A DNA stretch of 6,227 nucleotides from Sideroxydans sp. (lineage in GTDB: Bacteria; Pseudomonadota; Gammaproteobacteria; Burkholderiales; Gallionellaceae). This document shows, one piece after another, positions 1 to 5,988 of this stretch. The stretch covers positions 1-6,227 of the forward strand of contig JAGVFD010000100.1 in assembly GCA_020057805.1 (NCBI GenBank), read 5' to 3'. The first letter of the stretch is position 1; each line of letters opens with the position of its first letter. A program made the position numbers and the translations under genes. The notes beneath the pieces are model-generated. The model was not told the origin of the DNA and did no database searches. It worked only from the letters and a program-made list of their open reading frames with translations.

Positions 1-128
1 AGAATGAGATCCCATCCGATAATCCATGCAAACAATTCGCCGAGAGTTGCATAGCCGTACGTGTAGGCCGAGCCGGCAATGGGAATCAATGAGGCAAACT
101 CTGCGTAACAAAGTCCCGCAAACACGCA
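1..128 (-). CDS. Amino-acid permease (APC superfamily), internal fragment
   Basis: Read on the minus strand from 128 down to 1 there is an open frame of 42 codons with no stop, running off the window edge. It is recognisable as the TM2-TM3 region of an APC-superfamily transporter of the cationic amino acid transporter/YfnA type: [13 protein letters not shown], then the conserved [10 protein letters not shown] loop, then [13 protein letters not shown], the start of a membrane helix. These proteins are inner-membrane amino-acid transporters of about 450-500 residues, so only about a tenth is present. Upstream of codon 128-126 the frame stays open but stops resembling a permease (it would read N, D, A, R), so the homology ends abruptly at about 128. 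There the plus strand becomes the AlkD-family gene. Whether this is a gene remnant or an assembly join cannot be decided here. The family call is strong; the substrate is unknown. Confidence 0.82.
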
Positions 129-688
129 GTTATCTGCCCGCCTGCGCCGGGCTGGAGCTGGCCCAACTGCTGCAGTTGTTGAGCTCGCCCTATCACGAAG
201 AGCGTGTGCTCGCGTTGCTGCTCCTGATGCAGTTCTATAAAAAGGCGTCCGCACAAGATCGAGAATCCGCGTTCAAACTTTATCTCGCCAATACCGCGCA
301 TATCAATAATTGGGATCTGGTCGACGTGTCCGCGCCACACATCGTGGGGCATCATCTCACCACACGTCCGCGCGACATCCTGCATCAGATGGCACTTTCA
401 AATTCCTTGTGGGAAAGGCGCATTGCCATCATCTCGACTTTCCACTTCATTCGTCAGCATGATTTCGATGACACCCTGCGCATCGCCAAGACATTGCTGC
501 ACGACAATCATGATCTGATGCACAAAGCAGTGGGTTGGATGTTGCGTGAAGTGGGCAAGCGAGATTTCGCTACCGAAGAAGCATTTCTGCTGCAGCACTA
601 CCGCACGATGCCACGCACCATGCTGCGCTATGCCATCGAACGTTTTCCTGAAGCGCGACGTAAAGCTTATTTGAATGACACTATTTAA
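26..688 (+). CDS. AlkD-family DNA alkylation repair protein, 5' end replaced
   Basis: This encodes a HEAT-like-repeat DNA glycosylase of the AlkD family, which removes N3- and N7-alkylated purines in base excision repair in the cytoplasm. The open frame gives 220 residues. Strong family signal runs from about residue 30 (VPQTR) to the end: [55 protein letters not shown] and [15 protein letters not shown]. The residues equivalent to Trp109, Asp113 and Trp187 of Bacillus cereus AlkD are present as W96, D100 and W171. Residues 1 to about 29 do not resemble the family: the expected N-terminal helices and the FLGVR-type segment before VPxxR are missing. That DNA is antisense permease sequence. An in-frame stop at 20-22 prevents extension to the window edge, and no Shine-Dalgarno precedes ATG 26 (ATG 89 has only a weak GGGA). 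The C-terminal domain is sound; the start is almost certainly artificial and the gene may be a pseudogene or a mis-join. Confidence 0.85.
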   Translation: MQTIRRELHSRTCRPSRQWESMRQTLRNKVPQTRSYLPACAGLELAQLLQLLSSPYHEERVLALLLLMQFYKKASAQDRESAFKLYLANTAHINNWDLVDVSAPHIVGHHLTTRPRDILHQMALSNSLWERRIAIISTFHFIRQHDFDDTLRIAKTLLHDNHDLMHKAVGWMLREVGKRDFATEEAFLLQHYRTMPRTMLRYAIERFPEARRKAYLNDTI

Positions 689-712
689 CCTACAACAAAA
701 CCTGCTAATTTC

Positions 713-741
713 TTGATTGTTTTAGAGGGTTTAGATAGAGT
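713..741 (+). promoter_or_regulatory. Candidate sigma-70 promoter for the EEP gene
   Basis: In the 83-bp gap after the AlkD-like gene, TTGATT (713-718) and TAGAGT (736-741) are separated by 17 bp. They match the sigma-70 -35 and -10 consensus at 5/6 and 4/6 positions. The -10 lies about 30 bp upstream of ATG 772. No rho-independent terminator is visible in this gap. This is a weak pattern match only. Confidence 0.25.
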
Positions 742-771
742 TCGCGCAGAATCAACAAAAACAGCACAGCT

Positions 772-1548
772 ATGGGCACATTCAAGGTCATTCAATTCAA
801 TATGCAGTTCGGCCAAATTTGGGATGAAGCCAATCCTGATAGTGCTCCTATTGATTTGAAGCAAACCATTGCAGAGATTAAGCGTCACGATGCTGACGTC
901 GTAATTTTGCAAGAAGTGGAACATGCGCAGGTTGGCGGAAATCAAATTACCCCTCCGCCCAATTACACCCTGATTAGCCAAGCCTTAACGGGCTATCACG
1001 GCTACTTCTCTTACCCCAAAGCAGACAAGCGTGAATTACCTTTCGGCATTGGCTTGGCGATATTCTCCAAAACGCCACTCTACGATTTAGCTAAATTAGA
1101 ACTGCCTTCACCCGTAATCGAATTTGATTTCTATGGCGAAACCAAAACGCCGACAGACCGCCTACTCATCGGTGCAAAGACCACCATTGAAGGACATGAG
1201 GTGCAGCTTTACAACACCCATTTGCTCGCATTTTTTATGTTGAAAGCGTCCAGCAAAATTCACACAGAGCAACGTCGTTTAGTATTGGAACAGCTCAAGA
1301 AATCACGCATTCCCACCGTGCTTTGCGGTGACTTTAATGTCAGCAATCACCAAGCACTGGTTGAGCAATACGCACTAGCAGGATTTAGAACCGCGCAAAA
1401 CCAAGAAATCACTTGGCGGCGCATGCCGTTTGTACTTGACCATATTTTCTTTGATCGTCAGTTGAAATTAGTCAGTCAAGCCGTTGTGCCAACGCTCGCA
1501 TCAGACCATCATTTGGTCATCGCCGAATTCGATTTTACGGCTCACTAA
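772..1548 (+). CDS. Endonuclease/exonuclease/phosphatase (EEP) family hydrolase
   Basis: This is a 258-residue metal-dependent phosphodiesterase/phosphatase of the EEP superfamily (ExoIII/DNase I/sphingomyelinase fold). All hallmark motifs are in order: FN at 9-10, LQE at 46-48 (metal-binding Glu48), NTH at 148-150 (His150), GDFN at 186-189 (Asp187, Asn189), LDHIFF at 222-227, and the terminal SDHHLVIAEF at 244-253 with catalytic His246. There is no signal peptide, so a cytoplasmic location is likely. The superfamily acts on DNA, phospholipids, inositol phosphates or nucleotides; the sequence does not tell which. ATG 772 is the only ATG after the in-frame stop at 736-738, but it has no recognisable Shine-Dalgarno. 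The gene is AT-richer (sampled lines 40-53% GC) than prfC (58-60% in sampled lines), which hints at a different origin. Its TAA overlaps the stop of the convergent yaeQ. The family call is sure; the function is open. Confidence 0.9.
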   Translation: MGTFKVIQFNMQFGQIWDEANPDSAPIDLKQTIAEIKRHDADVVILQEVEHAQVGGNQITPPPNYTLISQALTGYHGYFSYPKADKRELPFGIGLAIFSKTPLYDLAKLELPSPVIEFDFYGETKTPTDRLLIGAKTTIEGHEVQLYNTHLLAFFMLKASSKIHTEQRRLVLEQLKKSRIPTVLCGDFNVSNHQALVEQYALAGFRTAQNQEITWRRMPFVLDHIFFDRQLKLVSQAVVPTLASDHHLVIAEFDFTAH

Positions 1549-2090
1549 CCCGCTGCTTTCAGCACTACTCGCTCCACCAACACACTCGCTGCTCCGTCGC
1601 TCAACCACACCTGCCCATCTTGAATGGTGCATTGCAGATTCATGTTGCGTTGGGCTAACTTGGCCAGTTCCTTCGTACTTTCCACGGGCAAATTAATGAT
1701 GGTGAGGTTTTTTTGACGTGCGAACTGACCACTATCTTTCGCAAACCACATATCCGCCACGCGCCCCCCATAGGCATACACCACCACCTGATTAGAGCGT
1801 CCGCACGCTTTGCGAATCAACTTCTCATCGGGGATGCCGACGTCGATCCACAGGTCGATAGAGCCTGTCAGGTCTTTTTGCCACACATCTGCTTCTTCAT
1901 CATTGGTCATGCCCTGACCGAACTCTAGGTATTCATGGGCATGGATGGCGAAAGCCAGCAATCTAACCATCATGCGTTCATCGGTCTCGGAGGGGTGACG
2001 CGCAAGGGTGAGTTGATGGTCTTTGTAGTAGTAGCGCTCCATATCTGCAATTTGCAGATTGGCTTTGAAGATGGTCGCTTTGATTGCCAT
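1545..2090 (-). CDS. yaeQ: YaeQ family protein
   Basis: This encodes a 181-residue YaeQ-family protein, the same length as I recall for the E. coli protein. Recognition rests on the N-terminus MAIKATIFKANLQIADMERY, the block LTLARHPSETDERMMVRLLAFA (residues 28-49), and the central GSIDLWIDVGIPDEKLIRKA (77-96). Structurally the family belongs to the PD-(D/E)XK nuclease-like fold. Early reports linked high-copy yaeQ to suppression of rfaH defects, but no biochemical role is settled. The start is ATG at 2090-2088, preceded by GAGGA with 5-nt spacing. A TTG 12 nt upstream is in frame but would place the Shine-Dalgarno inside the coding region. The gene is convergent with the EEP gene, and the two stop codons share CTAA at 1545-1548. 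A 9-bp-periodic inverted repeat lies upstream, between it and arfB. Confidence 0.93.
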   Translation of the reverse strand: MAIKATIFKANLQIADMERYYYKDHQLTLARHPSETDERMMVRLLAFAIHAHEYLEFGQGMTNDEEADVWQKDLTGSIDLWIDVGIPDEKLIRKACGRSNQVVVYAYGGRVADMWFAKDSGQFARQKNLTIINLPVESTKELAKLAQRNMNLQCTIQDGQVWLSDGAASVLVERVVLKAAG

Positions 2091-2093
2091 TAA

Positions 2094-2098
2094 ATTCC
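2094..2098 (-). promoter_or_regulatory. Shine-Dalgarno fixing the yaeQ start
   Basis: On the minus strand GAGGA lies 5 nt before ATG 2090. It favours that start over the in-frame TTG at 2102, and the resulting protein then has the standard family length and N-terminus. Confidence 0.7.
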
Positions 2099-2116
2099 TC
2101 AATTCAAAAAATATTA

Positions 2117-2243
2117 GCCACAGAGAACACAGAGCTCACAGAGAATTTCGGTGACAGACTTATGACACACAGGGGACTCTCAACGAAGCCATCGATTATT
2201 GATTCATCTCTTCCCGCTCTGTGTTCTCTGTGAACTCTGTGGC
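2117..2243. repeat. Inverted repeat of 9-bp-periodic CACAGAG heptamers
   Basis: The left arm (2117-2143) has GC followed by CACAGAG at 2119, 2128 and 2137, each separated by 2 bp. The right arm (2217-2243) has the complement CTCTGTG at 2217, 2226 and 2235, followed by GC. The arms match at 23 of 27 positions, and all four differences fall in the 2-bp spacers. The arms flank a 73-bp centre with no ORF or obvious structure. The element fills most of the gap between arfB and yaeQ. I recall related 'CCACAGAG...CACAGAG' intergenic repeats in many environmental proteobacteria, but cannot confirm this here. As RNA it could form a 27-bp stem. There is no U-tract after it, so it is not a standard terminator. 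Confidence 0.85.
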
Positions 2244-2277
2244 AAAAAGGTTTTAACCAATTGAAGATCTGGGCGCT

Positions 2278-2691
2278 CTAATCTATCACCCGCCCACGCA
2301 AACTCTTCACAGCACCGCGTTTAACCTTGCTCTCGATGCGTTTCTTTTGTGAACTTCGCGTCGGCTTGGTGGCGACGCGCGGTTTTGGTATTGTGGCCAT
2401 TGAGAGCAACATTGCTTTCAAGCGCCGTAATGCCTCGTTACGATTCTGCTCTTGATTGCGAAATTCCTGCGCTTTAATGACGACCACGCCGTCTTTGGTG
2501 ATGCGCTGATCATTGAGTTGCAGCAGACGCTCTTTGAATTCTGGCGGAAGCGATGAGGCGTTGATGTCGAAACGCAGATGCATCGCGCTCGACACCTTGT
2601 TCACGTTCTGCCCACCCGCCCCTTGCGCACGCACCGCCGTCAGCTCGATCTCGCGCTCGGTGATAATGATGTTGTGGGCGATGTAGAGCAT
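2278..2691 (-). CDS. arfB: Alternative ribosome-rescue factor ArfB (peptidyl-tRNA hydrolase)
   Basis: ArfB (YaeJ) enters ribosomes stalled at mRNA 3' ends and hydrolyses peptidyl-tRNA without a stop codon. The 137-residue protein is close to the E. coli length of about 140. It carries the RF-type catalytic motif RAQGAGGQNVNKVSSA, with GGQ at residues 26-28 as in the E. coli protein, then HLRFDI...SSLP and the conserved DGVVVIKAQEFRNQEQNR. The C-terminal tail (about 101-137) is rich in Lys/Arg and ends with KSLRGRV. That tail binds the empty mRNA entry channel and separates ArfB from RF1/RF2 and from other GGQ proteins. ATG 2691 lies 2 nt after the TAA of the upstream S4-domain gene and lacks a good Shine-Dalgarno, so translation is probably coupled to that gene. 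Nothing important is missing. Confidence 0.95.
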   Translation of the reverse strand: MLYIAHNIIITEREIELTAVRAQGAGGQNVNKVSSAMHLRFDINASSLPPEFKERLLQLNDQRITKDGVVVIKAQEFRNQEQNRNEALRRLKAMLLSMATIPKPRVATKPTRSSQKKRIESKVKRGAVKSLRGRVID

Positions 2692-2693
2692 GG

Positions 2694-2909
2694 TTAAGTG
2701 ATGACCTGAATCGTCACATCGCCAAGCGTCACCACCTGCCCCGCACGTATCTTTGCCGTCTTGCGCAGCTCGACTTGCCCATCGACAGACACCACGCCCT
2801 CGGCTACGCGTGCCTTACCCGCACCACCGCTATCTGCCACACCAGTGAGCTTGAGTAAATTACATAGCTCGATGAACTCGCCACGCAGTTGAAATTCGAG
2901 TTGTTGCAC
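2694..2909 (-). CDS. ybcJ: YbcJ-like S4-domain RNA-binding protein
   Basis: This 71-residue protein is essentially one S4 RNA-binding domain and resembles E. coli YbcJ (about 70 residues). Family features are FIELCNLLKLTGVADSGGAGK (residues 12-32), then the turn VAEGVVSVDGQVELRKTAKI (35-54) and a terminal strand region GQVVTLGDVTIQV. S4 domains bind structured RNA, often rRNA or tRNA. The target of YbcJ itself is not known to me. The start is GTG at 2909-2907, chosen because GAGAGG (2921-2916) sits 6 nt upstream. arfB follows after 2 nt, which implies co-transcription and probably coupled translation. prfC lies upstream on the same strand, separated by a 139-nt region filled by hairpin repeats. 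The symbol is used by resemblance only. Confidence 0.88.
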   Translation of the reverse strand: MQQLEFQLRGEFIELCNLLKLTGVADSGGAGKARVAEGVVSVDGQVELRKTAKIRAGQVVTLGDVTIQVIT

Positions 2910-2915
2910 GTTCGG

Positions 2916-2921
2916 CCTCTC
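2916..2921 (-). promoter_or_regulatory. Shine-Dalgarno for the GTG-started S4 gene
   Basis: GAGAGG on the minus strand ends 6 nt before GTG 2909. It supports the non-ATG start, for which no nearby ATG alternative exists. Confidence 0.65.
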
Positions 2922-2925
2922 TCTT

Positions 2926-3039
2926 CGTCATTCCGGCGAAGGCCGGAATCCAGCTAATTAAACCCACCTGCGCATAGCGCAGACAAAACCAACGGCCTAT
3001 TTAATAACAACGCTGGATTCCCGCTTCGCGGGAATGACG
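2926..3039. repeat. dRS3/NIME-like element: paired inverted hairpin repeats
   Basis: The left copy (2926-2953) and right copy (3013-3039) are the same repeat in opposite orientation. The unit is CGTC, then a palindromic core, then CCAG. The left core is ATTCCGGC-GAAG-GCCGGAAT. The right core, read on the minus strand, is ATTCCCGC-GAA-GCGGGAAT. Each core forms its own 8-bp hairpin and the two copies can also pair with each other. At core position 6 the left has G paired with C and the right has C paired with G, so pairing is kept despite the base change. The 59-bp centre holds another small hairpin. The layout recalls neisserial NIMEs, where dRS3 repeats (ATTCCC-N8-GGGAAT) flank a short unique piece, but identity with them is not claimed. 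The right copy starts 9 nt after the prfC stop. Confidence 0.85.
2968..2982. repeat. Small perfect hairpin inside the repeat element
   Basis: CTGCGC-ATA-GCGCAG is a perfect 6-bp stem with a 3-nt loop, near the middle of the 59-bp centre between the two larger hairpins. No U-run follows on either strand, so it is not a classical terminator. Confidence 0.6.
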
Positions 3040-3048
3040 GCATCATCT

Positions 3049-4689
3049 TTACAACTTCACCGAGTGCTCACGTGTGGTATGAAACACCACTTTAGGCCAA
3101 CGCTCTTGCGTCAACTTCAGGTTCACGCTGTTCGGTGCGAGGTAGGCCAAGTTGCCTGCCGCATCTATCGCGATGTTGTGCGACAGCGCCTTTTGAAAAT
3201 CAGCCAAGATTTTAGAGTCGTCGCAAGTTACCCAACGCGCCGTGTTCACGCTCGCGCTTTCGAACATCGCATCCACGCCGTACTCACCTTGCAGACGACT
3301 CGCCACCACATCGAACTGCAACATGCCGACCGCGCCCAAAATCAAGTCGCCGCCATCTACTGGCTTGAACACTTGCACCGCACCCTCTTCACCCAGCTGC
3401 TGCAGGCCCTTGTGCAACTGCTTCACCTTGAGCGGGTTACGGATGCGGACCGAGCGAAAGAAGTCCGGTGCGAAATAAGGGATGCCGGTGTACTGCAACA
3501 GCTCACCTTCGGAGAAACTGTCGCCAATTTGCATGTTGCCGTGGTTAGGCAGGCCGATGATGTCGCCCGCATACGCCTCTTCCACCTGCTCACGCGAGGA
3601 AGCCATAAAGGTAACCACGTTAGACACGCGAATCTCGCGCCCGATACGCAGATGTTTGATCTTCATGCCGCGCTCGAAATGGCCGGAACACACGCGCAGG
3701 AAGGCGATGCGGTCGCGGTGGTTGGCATCCATGTTGGCTTGTATCTTGAACACAAATCCCGAGAACGCTTGCTCGGCAGGTGCCACCACACGCGCCGTCG
3801 CATCGCGTTCGATGGGCGCAGGTGACCAATCCAGCAAGGCATTTAGAATCTCGCGCACACCGAAGTTGTTGATGGCAGAACCGAAAAACACGGGGGTCTG
3901 CTTACCTTCGAGGAAGCGTTGCAGATCGAAGGGATGCGAGGCACCGTGCACCAATTCCACTTCCATCTTCAACTGCTCGATCTCCAGCGGGAAACGTTGC
4001 GCAAGAATGGGGTTGTCTATCCCCTTGATGACTTCCACCTCACCATCGGCTTTTTCTTCACCAGGGGTGAACAGCAAAATTTCATCGCGCAACAGGTGGT
4101 ACACGCCACGAAAGGTCTTGCCCATGCCCAGCGGCCAAGTGACGGGCGCACACTGGATGTTGAGCACCGATTCCACTTCGTCCAACAACTCCAAGGAATC
4201 GCGTACCTCGCGGTCCATCTTGTTCATGAAGGTGACGATGGGCGTGTTGCGCATACGGCACACGTTTAGCAACTTGATGGTCTGCGCTTCCACGCCCTTG
4301 GCTGCATCGATCACCATCAATGCGGAATCCACAGCGGTAAGCACGCGATAGGTATCTTCCGAAAAATCTTGGTGACCCGGTGTATCCAACAGATTGACCA
4401 CGTGGTCGCGATACTCGAACTGCATCACCGACGAAGCTACCGAGATACCGCGCTGCTTTTCGATTTCCAAAAAGTCCGAGGTGGCATGGCGCCCGCTCTT
4501 ACGTGCCTTCACCGCACCCGCCATCTGGATCGCGCCGGAGAACAGCAACAGTTTTTCAGTGAGCGTGGTCTTGCCCGCATCGGGGTGGGAGATGATGCCG
4601 AACGTACGGCGACGCGCCACTTCGCGCGCGATCTTGTCGCGCGGAACGGCTGCGGGTTCTTGAGTGGTTTGTTCGATGATGTCGGACAT
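3049..4689 (-). CDS. prfC: Peptide chain release factor 3 (RF3)
   Basis: RF3 is the translational GTPase that removes RF1 and RF2 from the ribosome after peptide release; it is cytoplasmic. The 546 residues compare with about 529 in E. coli. GTPase motifs are all present: the P-loop SHPDAGKTT (34-42), switch I region [16 protein letters not shown] (68-83), DTPGHQDF (102-109) and NKMDRE (156-161). [11 protein letters not shown] (268-278) marks the end of the G domain. The RF3-specific [11 protein letters not shown] and the later blocks [11 protein letters not shown] (311-321), [11 protein letters not shown] (411-421) and [15 protein letters not shown] (452-466) separate it from EF-G and LepA. 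The start is ATG 4689, about 15 residues longer than the E. coli N-terminus and with no obvious Shine-Dalgarno. The AUG lies in a possible 5-bp hairpin. The S4/arfB genes follow on the same strand after a repeat element. Confidence 0.98.
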   Translation of the reverse strand: MSDIIEQTTQEPAAVPRDKIAREVARRRTFGIISHPDAGKTTLTEKLLLFSGAIQMAGAVKARKSGRHATSDFLEIEKQRGISVASSVMQFEYRDHVVNLLDTPGHQDFSEDTYRVLTAVDSALMVIDAAKGVEAQTIKLLNVCRMRNTPIVTFMNKMDREVRDSLELLDEVESVLNIQCAPVTWPLGMGKTFRGVYHLLRDEILLFTPGEEKADGEVEVIKGIDNPILAQRFPLEIEQLKMEVELVHGASHPFDLQRFLEGKQTPVFFGSAINNFGVREILNALLDWSPAPIERDATARVVAPAEQAFSGFVFKIQANMDANHRDRIAFLRVCSGHFERGMKIKHLRIGREIRVSNVVTFMASSREQVEEAYAGDIIGLPNHGNMQIGDSFSEGELLQYTGIPYFAPDFFRSVRIRNPLKVKQLHKGLQQLGEEGAVQVFKPVDGGDLILGAVGMLQFDVVASRLQGEYGVDAMFESASVNTARWVTCDDSKILADFQKALSHNIAIDAAGNLAYLAPNSVNLKLTQERWPKVVFHTTREHSVKL

Positions 4690-4775
4690 AGGATGTCGGC
4701 TTGCAAAAAAGGGCGCAAGTCTAATGATTTACGGGGGGAATGTCTAACCAAGCCCCTCATTCTTCGGCATATTTC

Positions 4776-4781
4776 TTGACA
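4776..4781 (+). promoter_or_regulatory. Candidate -35 box for the SRPBCC operon
   Basis: A perfect TTGACA lies 63 bp upstream of ATG 4845 in the divergent gap with prfC. At 17-bp spacing the -10 would be GAAAGT (4799-4804), only 3/6 matches, so the promoter is weak, activator-dependent or not real. The rest of the 155-bp gap shows no clear promoter for prfC. Confidence 0.3.
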
Positions 4782-4844
4782 GAAATCGTGAAGCGCGCGA
4801 AAGTCACACCTAACTAGTCAACCATTTGCCCAAGGAGCTTTACC

Positions 4845-5372
4845 ATGCTGAAATTCATACTCATTCTCGTCGTACTCGCCATTGCCGCCATTTTGATTAT
4901 GGCGGCATTCAAACCAGACATATTCCGAGTGGAACGCAGTGCGCTGATCCAAGCCACACCAGATAAGCTCTTCCCCCATATCAATGACCTACGCAACTGG
5001 GCCGCATGGTCAACGTGGGAAAAGATGGATCCACAGATGAAGAAGACTTACAGCGCGAACAGCGTGGGACAAGGAGCGACTTACGAATGGGAAGGCAACA
5101 AGAAGGTAGGGCATGGTCGCATGACCATCACCGAATCCGTCGCTGCCTCCAAGGTCGTCATTCAGCTCGATTTCATCACACCTTTTGAGGCACACAACCT
5201 GGGTGAACTCACGCTACAAGCCCAGAACAACGGCACCCTAGTGACTTGGGCGATGTATGGACCTTCTCCATTCATATCCAAACTGTTCAGCGTGTTCGTC
5301 AGCATGGACAAGATGATCGGCAAAGATTTTGAGGACAGTTTGGCAAACCTCAAAACAGTCGTCGAAAAATAA
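4845..5372 (+). CDS. Membrane-anchored SRPBCC-family protein
   Basis: This 175-residue protein has an N-terminal hydrophobic helix (about residues 4-22, LKFILILVVLAIAAILIMAA) followed by a START/Bet v1-like SRPBCC ('polyketide cyclase/dehydrase') domain. The typical opening is FRVERSALIQATPDKLFPHINDLRNWAAWSTWEKMDP (27-63). Later come GQGATYEWEGNKKVGHGRMTITES (75-98), a strand with FITPFEAHN, and the C-terminal helix FVSMDKMIGKDFEDSLANLK. The domain forms a cavity for a hydrophobic ligand. Family members with this anchor are common in proteobacteria but their ligands are unknown, and no catalytic residues can be named. The helix is probably an uncleaved anchor, as no clear signal-peptidase site follows. 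AAGGAG (4832-4837) sits 7 nt before the ATG. It is the first gene of a likely three-gene operon, with the next start 20 nt after its stop. Confidence 0.88.
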   Translation: MLKFILILVVLAIAAILIMAAFKPDIFRVERSALIQATPDKLFPHINDLRNWAAWSTWEKMDPQMKKTYSANSVGQGATYEWEGNKKVGHGRMTITESVAASKVVIQLDFITPFEAHNLGELTLQAQNNGTLVTWAMYGPSPFISKLFSVFVSMDKMIGKDFEDSLANLKTVVEK

Positions 5373-5381
5373 ACCGAATGC

Positions 5382-5387
5382 AAGGAG
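5382..5387 (+). promoter_or_regulatory. Shine-Dalgarno fixing the DHFR-family start
   Basis: AAGGAG lies 5 nt before ATG 5393. An upstream in-frame ATG at 5378 would put this Shine-Dalgarno inside the coding region and has none of its own, so 5393 is the start. Confidence 0.75.
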
Positions 5388-5392
5388 TCGTC

Positions 5393-5968
5393 ATGCGAAA
5401 AATCGTTTCATTTGTGCATTTGTCTCTCGATGGATTCGTGGCCTCTGCGTCGGGAAGCTTGGACTGGGTGAGCATCACCGAAGAATTGTTCGATCATGTT
5501 GGGCAGCGCATCCAGCAAACCGACACCGCGCTGTATGGTCGTGTCACCTATCAGATGATGGAAGCCTATTGGCCCACTGCCGCCGCACAACCCAACGCCA
5601 GCAAGCATGATCATGAGCATTCCCGTTGGTATAAGACCGCTCGCAAAGTGGTGCTATCAAGAACGTTAGCCGATAAAAAAGAGTCCGACACAAAGATCAT
5701 CCGTAGCCAGTTAAGCGAAGAGATCAACAAGCTGAAGCAAGAAGTAGGCAGTGAAATCTTAGTGTTCGGCAGCCCCTCCGCCACCCATGCGCTGATGGCA
5801 GAGGACCTCATTGATGAGTATTGGATATTTCTCAACCCCGTGATACTTGGACAAGGCATTCCTTTATTCAAAAACATCCAAGACAGAACCAAGCTCAAGC
5901 TGATAACGAGTAAGACCTTTGCGTCGGGAGTGGTGTGTTTGCATTACGAAGTAAAGCGTCAACCCTAA
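5393..5968 (+). CDS. Dihydrofolate reductase family protein (RibD C-terminal domain)
   Basis: This 191-residue protein has the RibD C-terminal/DHFR-like fold, which binds NADPH. Motifs from the N-terminus are MRKIVSFVHLSLDGFVAS (family opening with the SLDGF turn), DTALYGRVTYQMMEAYWP (44-61), KVVLSRTL (85-92), EILVFGSPSATHALMAEDLIDEYWIF (121-146, glycine-containing cofactor loop) and LNPVILGQGIPLF (147-159). It is a stand-alone version without the RibD deaminase domain. It is much closer to the widespread 'dihydrofolate reductase family' proteins than to FolA, so true folate or riboflavin-pathway activity should not be assumed. The ATG at 5393 is chosen from its Shine-Dalgarno and the family N-terminus. 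It lies 20 nt after the SRPBCC gene and 20 nt before the VOC gene, so co-transcription is likely. Confidence 0.9.
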   Translation: MRKIVSFVHLSLDGFVASASGSLDWVSITEELFDHVGQRIQQTDTALYGRVTYQMMEAYWPTAAAQPNASKHDHEHSRWYKTARKVVLSRTLADKKESDTKIIRSQLSEEINKLKQEVGSEILVFGSPSATHALMAEDLIDEYWIFLNPVILGQGIPLFKNIQDRTKLKLITSKTFASGVVCLHYEVKRQP

Positions 5969-5988
5969 TTAAATTCGAAGAGGAAATC

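Noticed and set aside
685..981. Minus-strand open frame overlapping the start of the EEP gene
   Set aside because: It shows no family resemblance and is antisense to the conserved N-terminal EEP motifs.
2102..2102. TTG start for yaeQ giving four extra residues
   Set aside because: The Shine-Dalgarno GAGGA lies between this TTG and ATG 2090, and the ATG gives the standard family N-terminus and length.
2119..2241. Possible CRISPR-like array from repeated CACAGAG units
   Set aside because: Units are 7 bp with 2-bp spacers and are arranged as an inverted pair. There are no 20-40 bp direct repeats with unique spacers and no cas genes.
2926..3039. Rho-independent terminator of prfC
   Set aside because: The hairpins are strong, but no U-run follows on the minus strand. 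They match a dispersed repeat better than a terminator, although they could still affect transcript ends.
3034..4351. Long plus-strand open frames (3034-3825 and 3482-4351) opposite prfC
   Set aside because: They lie wholly antisense to a complete, motif-rich RF3 gene. Their translations show no recognisable domain and have the skewed composition expected of a shadow frame.
4699..4718. CTTGC...GCAAG hairpin in the prfC leader as an attenuator
   Set aside because: It is only a 5-bp stem with a 10-nt loop, and there is no leader peptide or alternative fold to support regulation.
5378..5380. ATG 5378 as the start of the DHFR-family gene
   Set aside because: It has no Shine-Dalgarno. The AAGGAG just downstream serves ATG 5393, whose product begins like other family members.
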